A DNA stretch of 64,000 bases from Oceanispirochaeta sp. M1 (GTDB taxonomy: Bacteria; Spirochaetota; Spirochaetia; DSM-2461). The DNA lies in assembly GCF_003346715.1 (NCBI RefSeq), contig NZ_QQPQ01000017.1, forward strand, positions 62,001-126,000, read 5' to 3'. The notes beneath the pieces are model-generated. The model saw only the letters and a list, made by a program, of their open reading frames with translations. It was not told where the DNA came from and did no database searches. Positions 61,445-64,000 of the stretch are shown here, piece by piece. A program made the translations under genes and the position numbers. The first letter of the stretch is position 1. Every line of letters begins with the position of its first letter.

Positions 61445-63013
61445 TTGTCCAATATTTACAACTATGATTATTTTATGGATTGGCTTAAGAAAACAGATGC
61501 ATCAGAAGGAAATACTAAAAAAACTAAATTGTCTCCCTGGAATATTCTGATAGTTGATGATGATGATCAGATTCATCTAATTACACGTCAGGCTCTCAGA
61601 CGTTTTACTTTTCAGGATAGAACTCTTAAATTTTACAGTGCCTACAGTGCCGGGGAAGCGCGGGATTTTTTAGTTTCGGAAGAGAATCAGTTTGCCGTAA
61701 TTCTACTTGATGTTGTTATGGAAGAGGATGATTCGGGGCTGAAGCTGGCAGATTTTATTCGTCATGAATGTAAGAACAGTTATACCAGGATTATTCTCAG
61801 AACAGGTCAACCGGGAGTGGCTCCTGAGTACTCTGTTATCAAGGATTATGATATTGATGCTTATAAAAACAAAACAGAGCTGAAACAGAGCGATCTTGAG
61901 GCTTTATTCTATACTTCCCTACGTTCCTACAGAGATATCAATTCCTTAAAGAAACAGCGCAGTAATATTGAACAGCTTGTAGATTCCATTACAAGTATAA
62001 GTACCGCCAAGAATCTGCCTGAATTTGCATCCTCTCTGTTAAAACAGATAGAAGGCTTCACCGGTACCGATCGCGGCCAGCTTCTTCTGGAACCAACGGA
62101 AAGTTTTACTGTATCCAAAGGGAGACAGAAGACAAGAGTCCTGGCAATGACTCCCGAAAGTATAAATATTTATCAGGAAGAGGATATGCAGAGTCTTGAA
62201 GGGCGTATCCACGACCTTATTAATAACAGTATGATTAATCATCAGGATATCAAAGAACATCCTTACTATATCCATTATCAGAAGACCCAGAGGGGAAATG
62301 AGATTATTATGGCTTTGAAGAGCCGGGAGCCTTTGACTGAGGAGGATGAAAAGCTTTTGAATCTGTTTTCATCTAATGTTTCTCTGTCCTATGAAAATCT
62401 GATGCTTCATGATGAAATACAGGAGAGTCAGCGACTGCTTATCCGTCTTCTCGGAGGTGCAATGGAGAGCCGTTCCAGGGAAACAGGTTCTCATGTTAAC
62501 CGTGTGGGAGACTTCGCTGCATTTCTTGCAGAGCTCTACGGTAAAACAGCGGATTTTATTGAGTGTATCCAGATGGCGGCTCCTCTGCATGATGTAGGAA
62601 AAGTCGGAACCCCCGATGCCATTTTGAATAAGCCGGGAGCACTGACTGCTGAAGAGTGGATCACTATGAAAGAGCACTCCATGGAAGGGTATGAAATCTT
62701 GAAAAATACAGATAATCCCATAATAAATATGGCTGCCCGTATTGCCCTTGATCATCATGAACGATGGGACGGCGGTGGCTATCCCGGTGGCAAGATTGCT
62801 GAAGACATTTCTGTAGAGGGACAGATTGTCAGTCTTGTGGATGTGACGGATGCCCTTCTTTCAAACAGATGTTATAAAAAGGCATGGCCCTTTGAAAAAG
62901 CCGTGGGAATAATAGAAGAAGGCTCGGGAACACAGTTTAATCCTGAACTGGTTGAGCTGTTTGTTCAGAATAAAGATGCCTTTCTGGAAATATTCAATAA
63001 AAATCCGGATTGA
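61445..63013 (+). CDS. Response regulator with DUF3369 and HD-GYP domains
   Basis: 522 residues, from a TTG at 61445 (an ATG at 61475 is possible). A receiver domain (~30-155: ILIVDDDDQIHLITRQAL, Asp in VILLDVVMEEDD) is followed by a DUF3369 sensor-like region (~170-325) and an HD-GYP domain (~335-515) with all catalytic motifs: ETGSHVNRVGDFA, APLHDVGKVGTPD, HHERWDGGGYPGG. It should hydrolyse c-di-GMP when phosphorylated. The histidine kinase partner is not adjacent. Its stop overlaps the start of the truncated propeller gene. Confidence 0.93.
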   Translation: MSNIYNYDYFMDWLKKTDASEGNTKKTKLSPWNILIVDDDDQIHLITRQALRRFTFQDRTLKFYSAYSAGEARDFLVSEENQFAVILLDVVMEEDDSGLKLADFIRHECKNSYTRIILRTGQPGVAPEYSVIKDYDIDAYKNKTELKQSDLEALFYTSLRSYRDINSLKKQRSNIEQLVDSITSISTAKNLPEFASSLLKQIEGFTGTDRGQLLLEPTESFTVSKGRQKTRVLAMTPESINIYQEEDMQSLEGRIHDLINNSMINHQDIKEHPYYIHYQKTQRGNEIIMALKSREPLTEEDEKLLNLFSSNVSLSYENLMLHDEIQESQRLLIRLLGGAMESRSRETGSHVNRVGDFAAFLAELYGKTADFIECIQMAAPLHDVGKVGTPDAILNKPGALTAEEWITMKEHSMEGYEILKNTDNPIINMAARIALDHHERWDGGGYPGGKIAEDISVEGQIVSLVDVTDALLSNRCYKKAWPFEKAVGIIEEGSGTQFNPELVELFVQNKDAFLEIFNKNPD

Positions 63014-63309
63014 TTATGGGAAAAAGCAGCCTGACTCTTATCCTGTTTTTGACAGTTTTCGGAAATGTCTTTTCTCTGGAGAAGTCTGAGATCTTTCAAT
63101 CTCTCACCGTTGATGAGGGACTTGCTCAGAACTCAGTAATTGTCATTGAAGAGGATAGTTACGGTTTTTTATGGATAGGCACCCAGGCAGGTTTTACCCG
63201 CTGGAATGGAACAACTCTCATTAACTATCCCCGTAAGGACATCGATGCCTTTCCCCCGGGATTTGTAAATCTTATAAACTCAACTTTCGCAGTAAACATT
63301 GTTAGATAA
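63010..63309 (+). pseudogene. Truncated two-component regulator-propeller sensor
   Basis: 99 codons: a signal peptide (SSLTLILFLTVFGNVFSLEK) and the beginning of a Reg_prop beta-propeller (FQSLTVDEGLAQNSVIVIEEDSYGFLWIGTQAGFTRWNG). Such proteins normally have over 700 residues with ~14 blades and a kinase or cyclase output. Here the match stops near residue 80 and ends in unrelated residues. The ATG overlaps the HD-GYP stop by four bases, so the full gene was once in that operon. Confidence 0.72.
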
Positions 63310-63430
63310 ATCCACTCAAAGAATCCGAGAAAGATTCCATCCATTTATCCAATATTCTATTGATATAATCTTCTACCAGTAAAAATTGATTTTCCAGGAT
63401 TATTTTAATCTGCCTGAAAAGTGATATCAA
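63302..63430 (-). CDS. Possible small 42-codon frame, unrecognised
   Basis: A minus-strand open frame (TTG at 63430) encoding FRQIKIILENQFLLVEDYIN and ending DSLSGFI. No ribosome site is seen and I recognise no family. It lies just beyond the CphA-like gene and overlaps the truncated propeller gene end. It may be a protein tail left by a rearrangement. The remaining sequence to 63576 is AT-rich with nothing identifiable. Confidence 0.2.
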   Translation of the reverse strand: MISLFRQIKIILENQFLLVEDYINRILDKWMESFSDSLSGFI

Positions 63431-63576
63431 TTATTACCAGAGAAAAAATTTAGGTTAAGATTACTTATTATACCTAAACTATTGCCTATCTCTTTTTATT
63501 GAAAGGAATTAACAATTATAAAAGTTGAGTCATTAATAAAGCATTTGATTCATCTCTTTCGGATTTATATATATAT

Positions 63577-64000
63577 TTATTTCCCTTTGTCTTCATCAAC
63601 GGGAAATGATTCAAGAAAATTCCGATATCTTTCCAGAATTTGCCCCATTATAGGTTCGAGTTCATCAGGTTGGATAACAAGAAGATCTCCTGTTTCAACT
63701 TTTGAGAAAACATAATCCAATGCTATCTCTGATTTTAAAACAATTTTAATATTTTCTTCTTTGGTTCCTTCAGAAATTAAACCTTTGCGAACCAATTCAC
63801 AAGTTTCCCCCAGGGGTCTATTCCGTGGATCAAAATCAGCCAGGACTATGTACTCATATAGTTTTGCCAGCGTTTTTCCCAATAATATTAATTGTTCATC
63901 GGTTCTATTTCCCGTACCGTGACATAAGGCAATTTTTCGTCCTTGAGAAAGACAAGGTAATAATTTTGACAATGCCCGGGCTGAATCCGGATTATGACCA
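63577..64000 (-). CDS. Cyanophycin synthetase-like Mur ligase, C-terminal part (cut by window edge)
   Basis: The frame is open to the window edge. The ~140 visible residues match the end of the Mur-ligase domain of cyanophycin synthetases: GHNPDSARALSKLLPCL (the GHNP-type turn), KIALCHGTGNRTDEQLILLGKTLAKLY, NRPLGETCELVRKGL and DLLVIQPDELEPIMGQIL. The full enzyme joins amino acids with ATP into a branched polymer, or a related ligase reaction. The ATP-binding parts lie outside the window, so whether it is true CphA or a shorter relative is open. Confidence 0.8.
   Translation of the reverse strand, partial: GHNPDSARALSKLLPCLSQGRKIALCHGTGNRTDEQLILLGKTLAKLYEYIVLADFDPRNRPLGETCELVRKGLISEGTKEENIKIVLKSEIALDYVFSKVETGDLLVIQPDELEPIMGQILERYRNFLESFPVDEDKGK

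Overview
The window looks like a chromosomal piece of a free-living, fermentative spirochaete, probably a Spirochaeta/Oceanispirochaeta-type marine anaerobe. This is inference, from a sugar-binding protein whose signal peptide ends FAGGQQ as in many spirochaetes, several chemotaxis and cyclic-di-GMP proteins, oxygen-sensitive glycyl radical enzymes and many sugar regulators. No phage, insertion sequence or CRISPR array was seen.

Layout. 1-10.8 kb: a carbohydrate locus with two IclR regulators (the first cut by the window edge), a DeoR regulator, a UPF0303 protein, a GMC oxidoreductase, an epimerase-like protein, a Gfo/Idh/MocA dehydrogenase, a sugar ABC transporter (binding protein plus two permeases) and a ROK kinase. 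10.8-16.1 kb: a sugar-sensing operon (54-aa protein, periplasmic binding protein, histidine kinase, NtrC-type regulator) behind a clear sigma-54 promoter. 16.2-24.2 kb: a sugar-nucleotide-type reductase, two convergent glycyl radical enzymes with one activase, a second DeoR regulator and a decayed sialidase. 24.3-30 kb: a dicarboxylate/amino-acid symporter, a ROK repressor with an MFS transporter, a deleted glyoxalase-family gene and a GGDEF/EAL protein. 30.1-30.8 kb: three tandem initiator tRNA genes. 30.8-43.9 kb: PrsW-like protease, hisC, hybrid kinase, MFS-HEAT protein, aldo/keto reductase, two half-permeases, a GNAT-ATPase fusion, HD protein, sulfatase-like protein and an aminotransferase. 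44-52.3 kb: two chemoreceptors, an MFS transporter, a TrmB-ilvE-like operon and an inositol-phosphatase-like gene. 52.3-57.2 kb: an operon joining a monomethylamine methyltransferase homologue without pyrrolysine to a complete YkoEDC-like ECF transporter, behind a long structured leader. 57.3-64 kb: methyltransferase, DUF1697, TetR, a flavin-dependent reductase, an HD-GYP regulator, a truncated propeller sensor and the C-terminus of a cyanophycin-synthetase-like ligase.

How it works together. Pairs of the palindrome TCATATGA, 21-22 bp apart, lie before four transcription units (about 2.86, 4.45, 6.58 and 17.23 kb) and tie the carbohydrate locus to the first glycyl radical enzyme as one probable regulon, most simply under the neighbouring IclR proteins. 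The most novel candidate is the methyltransferase-ECF operon. Other points of note are two genes predicted to make leaderless mRNAs, an MFS gene that seems to start at ATC, and four decayed gene fragments at the borders of functional blocks.
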